From: Cryptomeria japonica
Lineage: Eukaryota; Streptophyta; Pinopsida; Cupressales; Cupressaceae
DNA: 64,000 nucleotides
Assembly (NCBI RefSeq): GCF_030272615.1
Contig: NC_081408.1
Span: 60,906,114 to 60,970,113 of the forward strand
Direction of reading: 5' to 3'
Under the pieces are notes generated by a model, which saw only the letters and a list, made by a program, of their open reading frames with translations, ran no database searches and was not told the DNA's origin. This document shows positions 33,701-45,421 of this stretch, piece by piece. Numbering within the stretch: position 1 is the first letter of the stretch; each line of letters begins with the position of its first letter. The translations under genes were made by a program, and so were the position numbers.

Positions 33701-35145
33701 TATTGATAGAGCCAACTCAACCAGTGAACATTGGGAGTCAAGAGACACCACACATCATTCATTTCATCAACCTTTTTTTAGAAAAAGAAGATCAACTTTG
33801 CTTGGACATACTCAGATATGCCAGGACTAGATCCTGATCTCATCATGCATCATCTCTCTATTACACCAGGAGTTAAACTAGTCAAGCAAAAACTCCATAA
33901 GATGCATCCTCATGTGGCACTGCTAGTCAAAGCTAAACTAGATAAATTGCTAAAAGCTGGATTTATCAGAGCTATAGACTATGCCGAATGGATATCAAAC
34001 ATAGTACCTATATCAAAGGCAGAAAAATCTATTAGAGTTTGCACAAACTTCAGGGATCTTAACAAAGCATGTCCAAAAGATGATTTTCCATTACCCAACA
34101 TTAACATGATAGTAGATATGACTATTGGATATGAGATGTATTCATTAATGGATGGATTTTTTGGTTACAATCAGATCAAGATAGCACCTGAAGATCAAGA
34201 AAAGACAGCTTTCACATGTGCATGGGGAACCTTCTGCTGGAATGTTATGTCGTTTGGGTTAAAGAACATAGGAGCAACTTACCAAAGAGCGGTAACCACT
34301 ATCTTCCATGATATGATGCATAAAAACATGGAAGATTATGTTGATGACACCCTAGTAAAAACCATGAAGAGATCTATGCATATTCAAGAACTAGGCCTCA
34401 TACTAGATAGAATAGAAAGATTCAAGCTCTGGTTAAATCCTAAAAAGTGTGCATTTGGAGTAACATCAGGAAAGTTGCTTGGTAACATAATTTCAAAAAA
34501 AGGAATTGAGGTTGACCCTAAAAAGGTCCAAGCTATAATGGAAATGTGCCCACCCAAGAATATCAGTCAAATGTGAAGTTTACAGGGCCATCTGGAATCG
34601 ATAAGGTGTTTTATATCTCAGCTAGCAGATAAAGCTCAACCATTCACAAAGGTATTAAGGAAAAGAATTCAATACAATTGGGATAAAGATTGTGAACAAC
34701 ATTTACAACAAATCAAAGAATATATTTCTAATCCACCCATATTAATGCCACCCATTCAAGGTAAGCCATTGATTCTATACATATCAACTACATATACTTC
34801 ACTGGGGGAACTTCTGGCACAATATGATGACAATAAAAAGGAACGAGCTATCTATTACATCAACATAATATTGGTGTCGTATGAAATAAACTACACTATA
34901 ATAGAGAAAGCATGCTTGGCATTGGTCTTTGCATCACAAAAATTAAGGCACTATATGTTAGCACACTCTATTAAGCTGGTAGCCAAGATTTATCTGCTCA
35001 AATATCTTCTCAGTAAAGAAATTCTTACAGGGAGATTGGCCAAATGGGTCATGGTTCTTACAGAATTTGATATTGAATATGTGGAACGTAAAGCCATCAA
35101 AGGATAGGTTATTGCAGACCAACTTGCTGATGCTCCACTTGAAGA
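33700..35145 (+). pseudogene. Tat reverse transcriptase and first RNase H
   Basis: Copies element RNA into DNA. The DMPGLDPDLIMHHL entry block is followed by the palm motifs: RVCTNFRDLNKACPKDDFPLP, MDGFFGYNQIKIAPEDQEKTAF (catalytic D), and the YVDD catalytic box (MEDYVDDTLVKT, near 34330-34365). WLNPKKCAFGV and GNIISKKGIEVDP complete the thumb side. The connection and RNase H follow in the same frame (LADKAQPFTKVL, then YEINYTIIEKACLALVFA, then KLRHYM). A TGA at 34574 (Arg expected) and TAG at 35106 break it, and a frameshift separates it from the upstream linker. Confidence 0.92.
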
Positions 35146-35550
35146 CAATCAACCTCTGTATATAGAATTCCCAGATGAATCAATCATGCACCTTACTGAA
35201 CAATCATGGAAGATGTTCTTTGATGGGTCTTTCACTCAACATGGTTCTGGTGTCAAAATACTTTTTATTACTCCTCAAAAATATTCAATTCCAAAAGCTT
35301 ACAAGATTCTCTTCCCTTGCACAAACAACATTGCCGAATATGAAGCTTTGGTAAATGGGTTCAAGCTGGTCATCGAGTAGAAGATTGTTGAATTACACAT
35401 CTATGGAGATTCTCAACTCATCATCAACCAAATCAATGATCTATATCAGACAAGAGATGAGAAACTGATTCCTTATAAGAGAATGGTGGATGATCTCAAG
35501 AAATAATTTACCTTTGTATCATTTCAATAGATCCCCAAAACAACAAATAG
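35146..35550 (+). pseudogene. Second RNase H (Tat-type dual RNase H)
   Basis: MFFDGSFTQHGSGVKILF supplies the D-G-S start of an RNase H fold, CTNNIAEYEALVNGFKLV the catalytic Glu block (IAEYEAL), and IYGDSQLIINQIN the third-acid block. An additional, archaeal-like RNase H after the ordinary one is a known mark of the Tat lineage and underlies the lineage call. There is a stop at 35378 and the 3' border to integrase is unclear. Confidence 0.85.
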
Positions 35551-35559
35551 AGCAGCGGA

Positions 35560-36957
35560 TGCAATGGCCACTTTGGCATCTATATCACAACTACAGGAAT
35601 CTAATTTTTTCTTTGAATTCCTGGTGGGAGAGTTACATTATCCTTCCTATGATTCTCCCAAGTCCCAGATGGTCTATTCTATTATTGGACATGACTCATC
35701 TCGTTATAGCCACATTTACTCTTACCTGTGTGACCAAGCTGTCCTTGCTAATCTTTCTTGAAATGAAAAAAAGGAATCTAATCCGAAATGTGTCACATTA
35801 TGTCATCATTGCTAACGACCTATTTAGGTGAGGTTTAGATAATACTTTGCTTAGATGTCTAGAAATTGAGGAGTCCCAATGTGCATTATCCAAGGTTCAT
35901 GAAGGTATTTATGGATCCCATTCGAATGGTCTAACTTTAGCACGAAAACTACTAAGGGCTGGCTACTACTGGCTAGACATGGAGAAAGAAGCTATAAAAT
36001 TTGCTAAAACCTGTGAAAAGTGCCAACTGCATGGGCACCTTATCCATGCTCCAGCAAGGGATCTCATACCCTTTGTAACACACTGGCCCTTTCAACAATG
36101 GGCGTTTGATCTAATTGGTTAAATATATCCTGCATCATCTAACATACACAAATTTATTATCACTACCATAGAGTACTTCACTAAGTGGGTGAAGCAGTTC
36201 CTCTCATCAAAGCAACCGACAAACAAGTAGCTCTATTTATTCTTAATTATATCATCTGCAGGTATGGTATACCTTCACCCATTATAACTGACAATGGATG
36301 ACAGTTCAAGAACAAAGATCTAAACGAACTCTGTGAGAAATTCAAAATAAAACAACACTAGTCATTATTATATTACCCTTAAGGTAATGGACAAGCCGAG
36401 GCATCTAACAAAAACCTATTGACTATCTTGCACAGAATAGTGAACAAATCTGGGAAGGATTGGCATCTGCAGCTCAATCCTACTTGTGGGCTTATAGAAC
36501 AAGTATCAGAACACCTACTGGGGCTACACCTTTTTCTTTGGTGTATGGGTCTGAAACAATATTACCTATTGAGGTGGAAATACCATCTCTAAGAGTTTCT
36601 TTGCAAGGTCTTGTTATTGATGAAGACTATAGAATATCTAGATTGCAAGAGCTCGAATTGTTGGATGAGTGTCAGCAAGTGGTGTTTGATCATCTTAGAG
36701 TGTATCAAAAGAGAATGTCGAGAGGATATAACAAGAAGGTTCAAAAAAGAGAATTTCAGGTTGGTGACCTAGTTCTAAGAGAAAATCCTAAAAATCAACA
36801 GTTTTGAGACAACAAAGGGAAGTTTGAACCCATTTGGCTGGGTCCCTATATCGTTACTACAGCTTTTGGCTCTGGTGCCTATCAACTTTCAACATCGGAA
36901 GGAGAACAACTCCATGAACCAATCAACACCATCCATCTGAAGAAATTCTTCATCTAA
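35560..36957 (+). pseudogene. Tat integrase
   Basis: Inserts the DNA copy. An N-terminal HHCC zinc-binding site (VHEGIYGSHSNG ending CEKCQ, about 35895-36025), then the core with AFDLIG (first Asp), IITDNG (second Asp, about 36280) and GNGQAEASNK (Glu), then a C-terminal part with GATPFSLVYG, FQVGDLVLR and GPYIVTTAFGSGAYQL, ending near 36957. Stops occur at about 36121, 36299, 36357, 36379 and 36805, plus a frameshift near 36440. Several stops stand for Gln or Arg. Confidence 0.9.
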
Positions 36958-38591
36958 ATATTCTCTACTCCAACAGCCTGTACAGCTAAAAAGTCCTGAA
37001 GAAATCCTAAAAATAAAAAAAAGTCATGAAAAAATCCTAAAAATTAGAAAAAGTCCCGGAGAAATCCAAAAAGAAAAAAAAGGGAAAAGGAGAGAAAATG
37101 CCTTGGTGAAAACCTAGTAAATAGGCACCTCGGTAAAAAATAAATAAAATGAATCTCTGCCAAGCAGGTGAAAACCTGGTAAACAGGCACCTCTTGTACT
37201 CAAGCACTCCATCTATCAACATAACGTTGACATTCTTACTTTCATGCGTCTCTAATTTCGCTTGTACATATATTTCAGTCACTTTTGTGACATCCTGGTT
37301 CATTGGAACCCTCATGGCTTGAAACCAATCAATGTCCTAGTCTTAGGTAATTGACAAGAGAACATTACATGTCCTAAGCAGTATCAACCAAGTCATCATT
37401 TTGTCAGTGATACCCAGTTGTCCACTCCAAGTCAGTCACCTGTCTCCTAACTACTGAAGAGTTTTATCACTGAGTAAACAAGCAAAACAACATAACCGAA
37501 AACAATCACTGAACAGTTTGAGCTATGCATGAAAATTTTATTTGTGTGTCGTGTTTTATATTAGCTTTCGCTTATTATTCACTCTGAGTAACTTGAGGAA
37601 GTCTATCTTGACTAAGAGGAGCAAGGATTGGGGGCATAATATCTTCATTGTTTTCTACTTGTAGGAATGATTTTGATGATCTGAAAACATCTAATTAGCT
37701 AGGTGTCTGTGATAAGTGCCTTCATATTCAGGTGAAATCGCCACACATACCTCGACTCTGCTTATTTGAATGCTACAGGGAGGTTCCCATAATTTCTTTG
37801 TCTGTTTTGAGGGAATTTCTTTATTGTGCAATTTGGGTCCATGCATAATCTGTCCAAGGATATGAATGAAAAAAATGTCATTGCGGACAAGATAATTAAT
37901 ATTGCACAAAACAAGGAACTCTAATCTGCCTGTTGTGGTTGTAAAACACTCAATGATGACAATTAAGCTTTTCAAAATCCAGTGACTAGGTTTAGGATTG
38001 CATCTCATTTTGCATATCATTTTGCATTTCATTCTACATTTTATAAATTTAAGAGTGATTTCGGTATGGTAACAATGATTTCTTTATCTTTTGCATGAGA
38101 GTTGGAAGCATCATCATTTCTTAGCTAAGTGGTCTCTTTTCATCATTTCTCCGATCGAGTACTTGTGTTTTGAGATGTTAGCTGCATACATAAGCATCTT
38201 ATATAGATTCATACATTTCATTATCACTTATTTGCATTCATCTTATTGCATAGAAAAATGAAAAATTTGCATTACTCATTACTCATTCACATTCATTTAT
38301 TTGCATATAAATGAAAGAAAAATAGATATCCATGATCATTTGCATTACATACATTCATGCTAAATTGGAAATGTATACATATAGATTAAAGCATATAGAA
38401 AATATCTCATAATTGAATCAACACAAGTACAATGAATTCAAATCTATCTCGTATATGTATATATCGTATAAAATCTCAAAGTACAAAATGATGTCAACTG
38501 ACATATACAAACTCTCATCAGGGCAAGAATCGTATAGGCTACAACAAATGGGTATGTCTATAAAAAAATATCAGAGCTACAAAAATAATCT
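36958..38591. other. Tat region between integrase and antisense gene
   Basis: Near 36980-37080 there are repeated GAAATCCTAAAAAT/GTCCTGAAGAAATCC words, and near 37110-37190 two copies of GGTGAAAACCTGGTAAACAGGCACCTC-type sequence (about 65 bp apart). 38220-38360 has ATTTGCATTCATT repeats. No supported gene. Confidence 0.5.
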
Positions 38592-40955
38592 CTAGCTCTC
38601 AGCCTCTCCCTCATCACCTGGTGGAGGAGGTGGAGGCTACTGACTGGGATCCTGATGAGGTGCCCGAGCTCCTTCTGACCATGCCATGTATTGTGAGTAG
38701 GGGACAACCTATTGTTCAACTGGAACTGCTACACTGTATGCTGCAATATAATAAGCCGCCCTACTTGTCTGGTGAAGGACCTCCTGATGCAAAGCATCTA
38801 TCTCTTCTCTCCTCTCTACTCTCGTCTCTGCAATCTGACGATTGCGCTCAGCCCTAAGCTCTGCTAACCTTTGGTCTCACTCCGCCAGCTGAGTCTGAGC
38901 CACTATCAACTGTGACTGCAGCTCCACAAGACGTACTCTCATCGACCACCCCGCGTTAGTCCCTTGCTCTCTCACAGGCTCTCCACTCCCACCTCCACCT
39001 CCAAATCCACCCTACTCCTCCCTTCACGGCCGAACCTATCTTGGTGCTACTCTCTCCTCCTTAGCTCTGCCCAATCTTATGCCTATACTCCTGAGGGATC
39101 TGCCCTCACCCTTCTGTTGTCCAACCCCAGCTAGAACCCTACTGCTACTAGCACTAGGATCGCCACCTGCCCACGTTAGAGCCTCGACTCTCTATCCCTA
39201 TCCCTGTCCCTGTCTCTGTCCTTGTCCCTATGTGGGGGCATCATCCTCAATCTCCTCAATACGAGGAACCTCCTCAGCTGGATCTATGAATCTAGGGAAT
39301 GGATGGTGCTAGAACCAATCCCTGTATGGGGGAAATACCCCCACATCCACAACATCATCTAGGTAGTCCCATCTCAGCCACTGTAAACCTGTCACCTCCT
39401 GCATACTCAAGGCATAGGATAACCTTGGTGACCATACCTGCCTCTTCTCATCAGCATATCGGGCATACGCTGTGAACTCCTGTGACACCCCCTGAGGCCT
39501 GCCATATTACCTCATGACCCATGATACTACAAATCGCTCCACTACAGTCTGCGATTTGCCAATAAGTGGGTGTGTAACAAAAAGATCCCTGCATACCAGC
39601 CGCCAATCATCCCATGGCTCTAGGCCCTTGTAAGGTGTCCATATCACGACTATAAGGTCATCTAACTACTGCTACCAAAAATATCAGTCTTGCTCAGATG
39701 GGGCTGTGTAACATAACCAGCATACCTATATATAATTGACTGCCCAGGCTCTCTACTATCATCTACAATAGGCCAACAAATGGGAAGGTTCTCCCAAGCC
39801 CAAACCTGTAAGATCAACACACCAGCAGCCATACTCTTGCCCTCCCTATAAACTATCTCATGATACATGTGGGCTAATAAGAAAGAACCCCAACCAAGCC
39901 TCTAAGGGGTCTCCATCAATCTCTCCAGCATCCTACCCCATCTACACTGGAATCCCTATTGTCCTCTATCCAACATCAGAAAACAATTGATAAACCCTGC
40001 TAGAACACAAGCTAGAGGAAACTCCTCATTGTATCTGCTCATCATGATGTCCCAATTGATGGAACGTGTCAAAATATCAGGATCCCTGAAGACATGCCTG
40101 ACTGCCTGTAATCCAGGTAGCTGTGCTACATCGTAATCCACCTTATCCCTAGCAAAAGGGATACAAATGATCTTATATACATCCTCGGGAGTGATAGTCA
40201 TCTCCCCAACTGGAAAATGGAAGGTATTATGCTCTGAATGGAATCGCTCAACCAATGCTATGAGCATTCCGTGATTCACATGGATGTCTGGTAACCCAAG
40301 AAGATGTGTCAAGCTGCACAAATCAATATGAGCCTGATCAACCTCTAATAGCTACAACACTAATGTCATGGTAGGCAGATAAACACATCTGAAGAGCATA
40401 TGAGGCAATCGAACCTGCGAAAAATCAATCAACAAAGCATCAGAAAACATTCCGAATAAGCCTACAAGAGAAGCAAAACATCATGCAAATTCAACTACGC
40501 CAATTGCAAAATCAAAATTTCAAGTTTAGACATTAAAAAATGCTCACTGTTTTCCAAACAACAAAACACAGAAGGGAAACAACTCGTATGAGTCAGGATT
40601 AGGCTTCGTAAGACAAAAGACTTTTATACAACAAAAGATTCAACTTAGGACAACAAAATGGTCTTTTATGAAGGTTGTCATATGAAATAAGGGTGGGATC
40701 AGAATGACAATACTAATGAACTCAAATGACAAAACAAACTTCCACAGTTTGTCGAATGAGACAGGATCCTGTCTCGCACGACAAAATGAGAAGAGTCGAC
40801 TACAAACATGCTAAAACTTGAAAAATGAACAAAAAAATTCAAAATTGAGAACATAAAGAGGCTTAAGATTGATCACTTACCGTTGGCTCATAGTGTCGAG
40901 GTTGATTATGTCATCTCTGGTGCTCTCATCAATGCTCACGAGTAGGGACCACCAT
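38592..40955 (-). pseudogene. Antisense split gene with plant mobile domain (PMD), broken
   Basis: Minus strand. Exon 1 (40955-40881) starts MVVPTREH and ends RHYEPT at a GT donor (CAACG then GTAAGT). A 466-bp intron (40880-40415) ends in TTTTTCGCAG. Exon 2 opens VRLPHMLFRCVYL and reaches LTHLLGLPDIHVNHGM, LIALVERFHSEHNTFHFPVG, EMTITPEDVY and, further on, VLILQVWAWENLP: the order and words of the plant mobile domain (aminotransferase-like PMD, found in MAIN/MAIL proteins and in many transposons). A Pro/Gln/Gly-rich tail ends at a stop at 38592-38594. At least ten stops interrupt it, most at expected Gln or Arg codons (three CGA-to-TGA in exon 1). It has its own TATA box and the coding strand opposes pol. 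Confidence 0.8.
40583..40790 (-). repeat. Motif array of the Tat leader family, inverted, inside the PMD intron
   Basis: On minus the core TTGTCRTACGA-like words (for example CGCACGACAAAAT on plus at 40776) recur at plus positions 40612, 40630, 40652, 40706, 40728, 40760 and 40780 (steps 18, 22, 54, 22, 32, 20). The phase is looser than in the leader. The array lies within the 466-bp intron of the antisense gene and points in that gene's direction. Confidence 0.6.
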
Positions 40956-41027
40956 TTTCTTCGCAGAAGGCTTTTTGAATTTTCAAACTTGGAGGGTTAA
41001 AATGAATTGAAAATGACACTTTTACCC

Positions 41028-41035
41028 CTTATATA
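41028..41035 (-). promoter_or_regulatory. Probable TATA box of the antisense PMD gene
   Basis: Minus strand GGCTATATAAGGGG, 73 bases ahead of the ATG at 40955. The spacing leaves room for a roughly 40-base 5' UTR. It is the best TATA box in this part of the element and faces away from the 3' LTR. Confidence 0.65.
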
Positions 41036-42079
41036 GCCAAAACCCTAATTTTTCAACTTGCTTCGATGGATGTGAGAATTGTACCCTTAGCTAATTCACC
41101 CGTTCTGACTCCATTTCAGGATTGAAATCAAAATTCGAGATCATTTTGCTAGTCAATTTCACAATTTGGACCACTTAGCGCCTTTTTCATCAAAAGCTCA
41201 TTCTTTCTTCAACTTTGCACTCAATTTCTCATGAATTAATTCTGAATCTCAATTTAATTTCTACAAACCAGCTTTGCGCTCAATTTCTTATCAGTCAAAG
41301 CAAAATTTTCAAAAATTCCTCTGAATCAATTTGTGCTCAAAACAACTTATCATCGCTTAAAATTGCCTATAATAATGTACCCTCGCTATCTTTCGATTTC
41401 GCTCTCGAGGGGGCATACTCATGACCTTATGACCTCACATCTTCAAAGTCAAGAAAAATTTCAAATCTTCATCGAAAGTCGAGCAAAAATTTTTTTTAAC
41501 TAAAGAAAATCAATCAAATTCGTATCACTAGGGGCATCTTAACTTCATCACTTTATATCAAGTTGAGATTTCTCGATCATCTAAATAAAATCAATCTCTT
41601 GGGGCATATCAGTTTCATCACTTCAAATCAAGCTGATATTTGTCTTTTATCTGAATCAATCTCTTAATGTTAATCAGTTTCATCACTTTTCATCAAGCTG
41701 ATTATTCGTTTAAACTCAATCAAGGGTTTAAAGAGTATCTTCGATCACACTCAATCTAAACAAGTGTTCAGTTTCATCGCATCGAATCAAGCTGGACAGT
41801 TTATCTTTGCTCATCGTATCTTGATCAATCAAGTTCAAGATTGTTTTTTATCTTCACTCACTGTGTCTAGTTCAATCAAGTTCTAGATCAATAAGATCCG
41901 CTTCTTGATCAATCAAGTTCAAGTTCGGTATCTTTTCTCTCTATCAAGTTCCTTGTTCCAAGTTCGAATCAAGCTTAACACCTCACTTTTCATCAGGTTC
42001 GTGATCAATCAAGTTCAGAACTGGTATCTCCTAGACATCAAATTTTCTTTGAACCAATGCGTTGCTCGCACATTAATTC
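41036..42079. other. Tat 3' region upstream of the polypurine tract
   Basis: A degenerate repeat of AGTTTCATCACTT-ATCAAGCTG and GATCAATCAAGTTC words occurs about every 50-60 bp between 41530 and 42020. No coding region recognised. Confidence 0.6.
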
Positions 42080-42092
42080 AAAGAGGGGCAAA
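42080..42092 (+). other. Tat polypurine tract
   Basis: AAAGAGGGGCAAA directly abuts the TG start of the 3' LTR; it is the plus-strand primer site. Confidence 0.9.
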
Positions 42093-43205
42093 TGCAATAC
42101 CCTAAAAATGGTCATCTAAACCATGAGCCCCTAATCTCAACAACGTCACCAAGGTCCTAAGCAAAGACAATTAAATCAATCTTGAGCACATTAATTAATT
42201 CTTTAATCATCGAATGTCACATGGCAAATCAATAACTCAATATTAATGAAATATTTATTTAATTAATTGATCATTCCAAGTAAATCATTTTAAACAATTA
42301 TCTTATTTATTTTATTAAATATCCTAGCACATTTAATTAAATAAATCAATTTGCCATTAAATCATCAAAAAAGAGGAATTGGAAATTATGAGCACAAATC
42401 TTCAAAAAAAGGAAACAAATCAAAAGAGGAATTAATTGACAAAAAAGAGAATTAAAAATTGAGAAAATAAATCAATTGGAGACAATCTTGAAAAACAAAT
42501 TAAAAATTGATAGATAATCTCAAAGAAAGCAATTAAAACAATTAAATATCAAAATTGAATGAAATGGAGAATAAATTAGTTTTTTCTGATTTTATCTCAA
42601 TTTTAGTTCAATTTCCTTTAAAACTGAGAAAAGCATCCAATCACATCAATTCACTTGGATTGTGCTTCCTCTTGGAAGATCTTGACTGCTTATCATCATT
42701 TGATCTCAGCCTTTGGTTTCTTTCTAAATTTTCTTTAAATTCAAGCTCTCATCTCTCATTCAAAGATCCTTGAGAATATATTGTTATTATGTTGTTTTTG
42801 CTCTAGGTTCATTGAGAATTTGCATTGAGATATTGCATATTAGTTATTTCATATTGTTTAAATCATCTAGCTTAATATTGCTTAAATCATGTTAGATTAA
42901 TCATGCATATCTAGCTTAAATCATACATATCTAGCTTAAATCATGCATATCTAGATAAATCTTGCATTCATCTAGCTTGAATTCATTCTCATATAGATTA
43001 AAAATCCTTCGTTTAGGTTTTGTCTATTCACTGGATAGCTTAGCAATCTGAGAGCAATCTAAACTCGCATCTACTAGAAGGCAATGAGTCACTTTGTAAT
43101 GGTTTATTATTCATTGATTATTGATGTACTAACCATGCATCTAATGACTTAATTGAAGTGTTGTGTATTCCAAATACAGATATAGGTCTAGTTTTCACAC
43201 ACACA
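42093..43205 (+). repeat. Tat 3' LTR
   Basis: 1,113 bp, TG to CA, flanked by the TSD AATAT (43206-43210). It lacks the CACTA insertion and shows the intact target as AATCAATCTTGAG at about 42175-42187. The differences I noticed from the 5' LTR are mostly transitions. Confidence 0.95.
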
Positions 43206-43210
43206 AATAT

Positions 43211-43909
43211 TACTTGTTTGGTCTAAGGCCAACATAGTTTGTAATTATGTAATTGGCTTATTAACGGGTGGCCGACTTGATTGTTCATAGTCGAGGGTTT
43301 GTATATATAGATGTAAGATCTCATTGTAGATCATCATGGTTATATGTAAGACGTCATGGTCAAGGAATGTAATGTGCGAATCATGTAATATCATTCAGGC
43401 AGAGGAGTTGATCGATCATTGGAGATCGAATTGGGTTTATGTAAGAGGATTTAGCCCTCCGGTATTGAGCTTAATTGAAATTGTACTCAGGCATAGGAGA
43501 TGTTATCTTTTGCAGTTCAACACTTCTCCGGATTGTAGTTTGGACTTATATGTAGTCAGTGAGGCTCCTTTTTGTGATGAGTAGTGTGCTCTAGGCTATC
43601 GGACTTCCTGCAAGTGCATGCCCCTCAATTGTAATTCATATAGTTACTAAAAAAGTGTTATCTGACTGTGGGTAGGCTTCCAACCATGGTTTTTCCCTTT
43701 ATCGAGTTTTCCATGTACAAATCTTGGTGTTGTGTGGATGGATTTTATTTTGTGATTATTGTTTATGCTTAATTGGTTTATGTGCTATTCCGGTATTAAT
43801 GTTTTGGGTTCTAATATTAAAGTTTAAATTGCTAATGGTTCTTGTAATTTGAGACAACTATTTCACCTCCCCCTCTTAGTTGTCTTCTGGTTATCTAAAC
43901 TGTCTAACA
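43211..43909 (+). repeat. Right part of the Copia-type LTR split by the Tat insertion
   Basis: It contains a TATA-like TGTATATATAGATG (about 43301) and ends CACCTCCCCCTCTTAGTTGTC then CTGTCTAACA. This is the same general layout as the solo LTR at 6152-6893, whose end is also a C/T-rich tract followed by an LTR terminus in TAACA. No Met-tRNA PBS follows 43909, so it is a solo or 3' LTR. Confidence 0.6.
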
Positions 43910-43998
43910 ATTGATAGTGTCAATAGTTGTCAAAAGCTATCAATATTTGTGAATAGTTGTGAAAAATTGTCAATAGTTGACAAAAGTTGTCAATAGTG

Positions 43999-45237
43999 GC
44001 AATGCAAAGTTGGAAGATAGTGTAAATCTTGTTCTATTTTTCGTATCCATGAATCGTCAGCACAAGTTTGTCTGAGTGGGCATTTTTATGCTAGGCATGA
44101 TCCTAGTTGAATCCCCACATCACCCGGACGTTCAACAGCCTACCGTCGTGACACCATCTCTTGAGTGCCTTAAGTTCAAAAAATTGTCGAACTTTGATGG
44201 GTTGTTTCTCAAAACTAGAGGCATGTATGAGTGATTTGTTTGAAAAAAAGGGTCACGTTAGGACCCTCTACAATAACCTATCTCAAATTTTGAAGAGACA
44301 ACCATTTTCTTAGGGAAGCAATTTTTCTATTGTTGCAAATGTCGTCAGTCGTGTGCAATGAAAAGTTGCAAGATGGTGTAAATCTCATTCTATTTTTCAT
44401 ATCCACTAACTATCAATGTGAGCATGTTTGGGTGGGCATTTTTATGTTATGTATGGTCCTGGTCGAGTCCCCATGTTGCCCAAACATTCAATGCCCTATC
44501 GTCGCAACACCATCTCTTGAGTGCCCTAAGTTCAATATATTATTTAACTTTGATGACCTATTTCTTAGCATCCAGGGCATGCACAAATGATCCATTTGAA
44601 CACACAAGGTCATGCTAGGACCCTTTATAATAACCTATCTCATATTTTGGAGAGACAATGCCATTTTATTAGGGGCATCGATTTTTATGTTGTTGCAAAT
44701 ATCGTCAGTCATGCACAATGCAAAGTTGCAAGATAAGGTAAATCTTGTTTTGTTTGTTGTATCCATGAACCATAGATGCAAGCATGTCTGGGTGGGATTT
44801 TTTTATTCTAGGAATGGTCCTGATTGAGTCCTCACATTGCATGAACATTCAACGCCCTACCACCACAATGCCATCTCTTGAGTTCCCTAAGTTCAAAAAA
44901 TTGTCAAACTTTGATGGGTTGTTTATTATAATCTAGAGCACATACGAATGATCCATTTAAACCCATAAGGTTAGGTTAGGACCCTCTACAATAACCTCTC
45001 AAATTTTGAAGAGACAAAGCCATTTTCCTAGGGCATCAATTTTTATATTGTTGCAAATATCATCAGTCATAGACAATGCCAAGTTGCAAGATAGTGTAAA
45101 TCTTGTTCCATTTGTTGTATCCATGAATCATAAATGCAAGCATGTCTAGGTGGGGTTTTTATGCTAGGAATGGTCTCGGTTGAGTCCTCATGTTGTTTGA
45201 ACGTTCAACACCCTACCATCGCGACACACCCTCTTTG
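43999..45237. repeat. ~358-bp tandem array, about 3.5 copies
   Basis: Units start at 43999, 44354, 44715 and 45073 (steps 355, 361, 358) with the word CAATGCAAAGTTGCAAGATAG. Each contains 'CTTTGATGGGTTG' and 'GACCCTCTACAATAACC'. The final copy is cut near 45235. No promoter or open frame is conserved between copies. Confidence 0.93.
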
Positions 45238-45245
45238 CACACCGA

Positions 45246-45365
45246 CAAAAGAATAATGCATGATTTACACATTTGCAAAATAACAATGCATGAATTACAC
45301 ATTGAGAAAATAACAAATCATGCATTACATATTAACAAAAGTATAATGCACGAATTTCAAGTAGA
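45246..45365. repeat. 30-bp minisatellite, four copies
   Basis: CAAAAGAATAATGCATGA-type units at 45246, 45276, 45306 and 45336, all 30 bp apart, with TTACACATT words at equal offsets. It follows directly after the 358-bp array. Confidence 0.88.
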
Positions 45366-45421
45366 ATCATATATACAAAATTTATCACAAAATTTCATTT
45401 ATGCATTTGTAATCATTTGGT

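Larger units (their letters stand above)
7888..43205 (+). mobile_element. Ty3/Gypsy retrotransposon, Tat type, about 17.25 kb without nested DNA
   Basis: The 5-bp TSD AATAT is at 7883-7887 and 43206-43210. The 5' LTR begins TGTAATACCC (7888), is interrupted by the CACTA element and resumes at 26040 or 26043 to about 27044; the 3' LTR is 42093-43205. The PBS is at 27049-27066 and the polypurine tract at 42080-42092. The internal order is leader with phased motif array, gag, protease, G-patch-like segment, variable linker, RT, RNase H, second RNase H, integrase, then a 5-kb 3' region with an antisense PMD gene. Dual RNase H and a long 3' region are characteristic of the plant Tat lineage. Every coding domain carries stops or frameshifts, so it is a dead copy. 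Confidence 0.93.
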
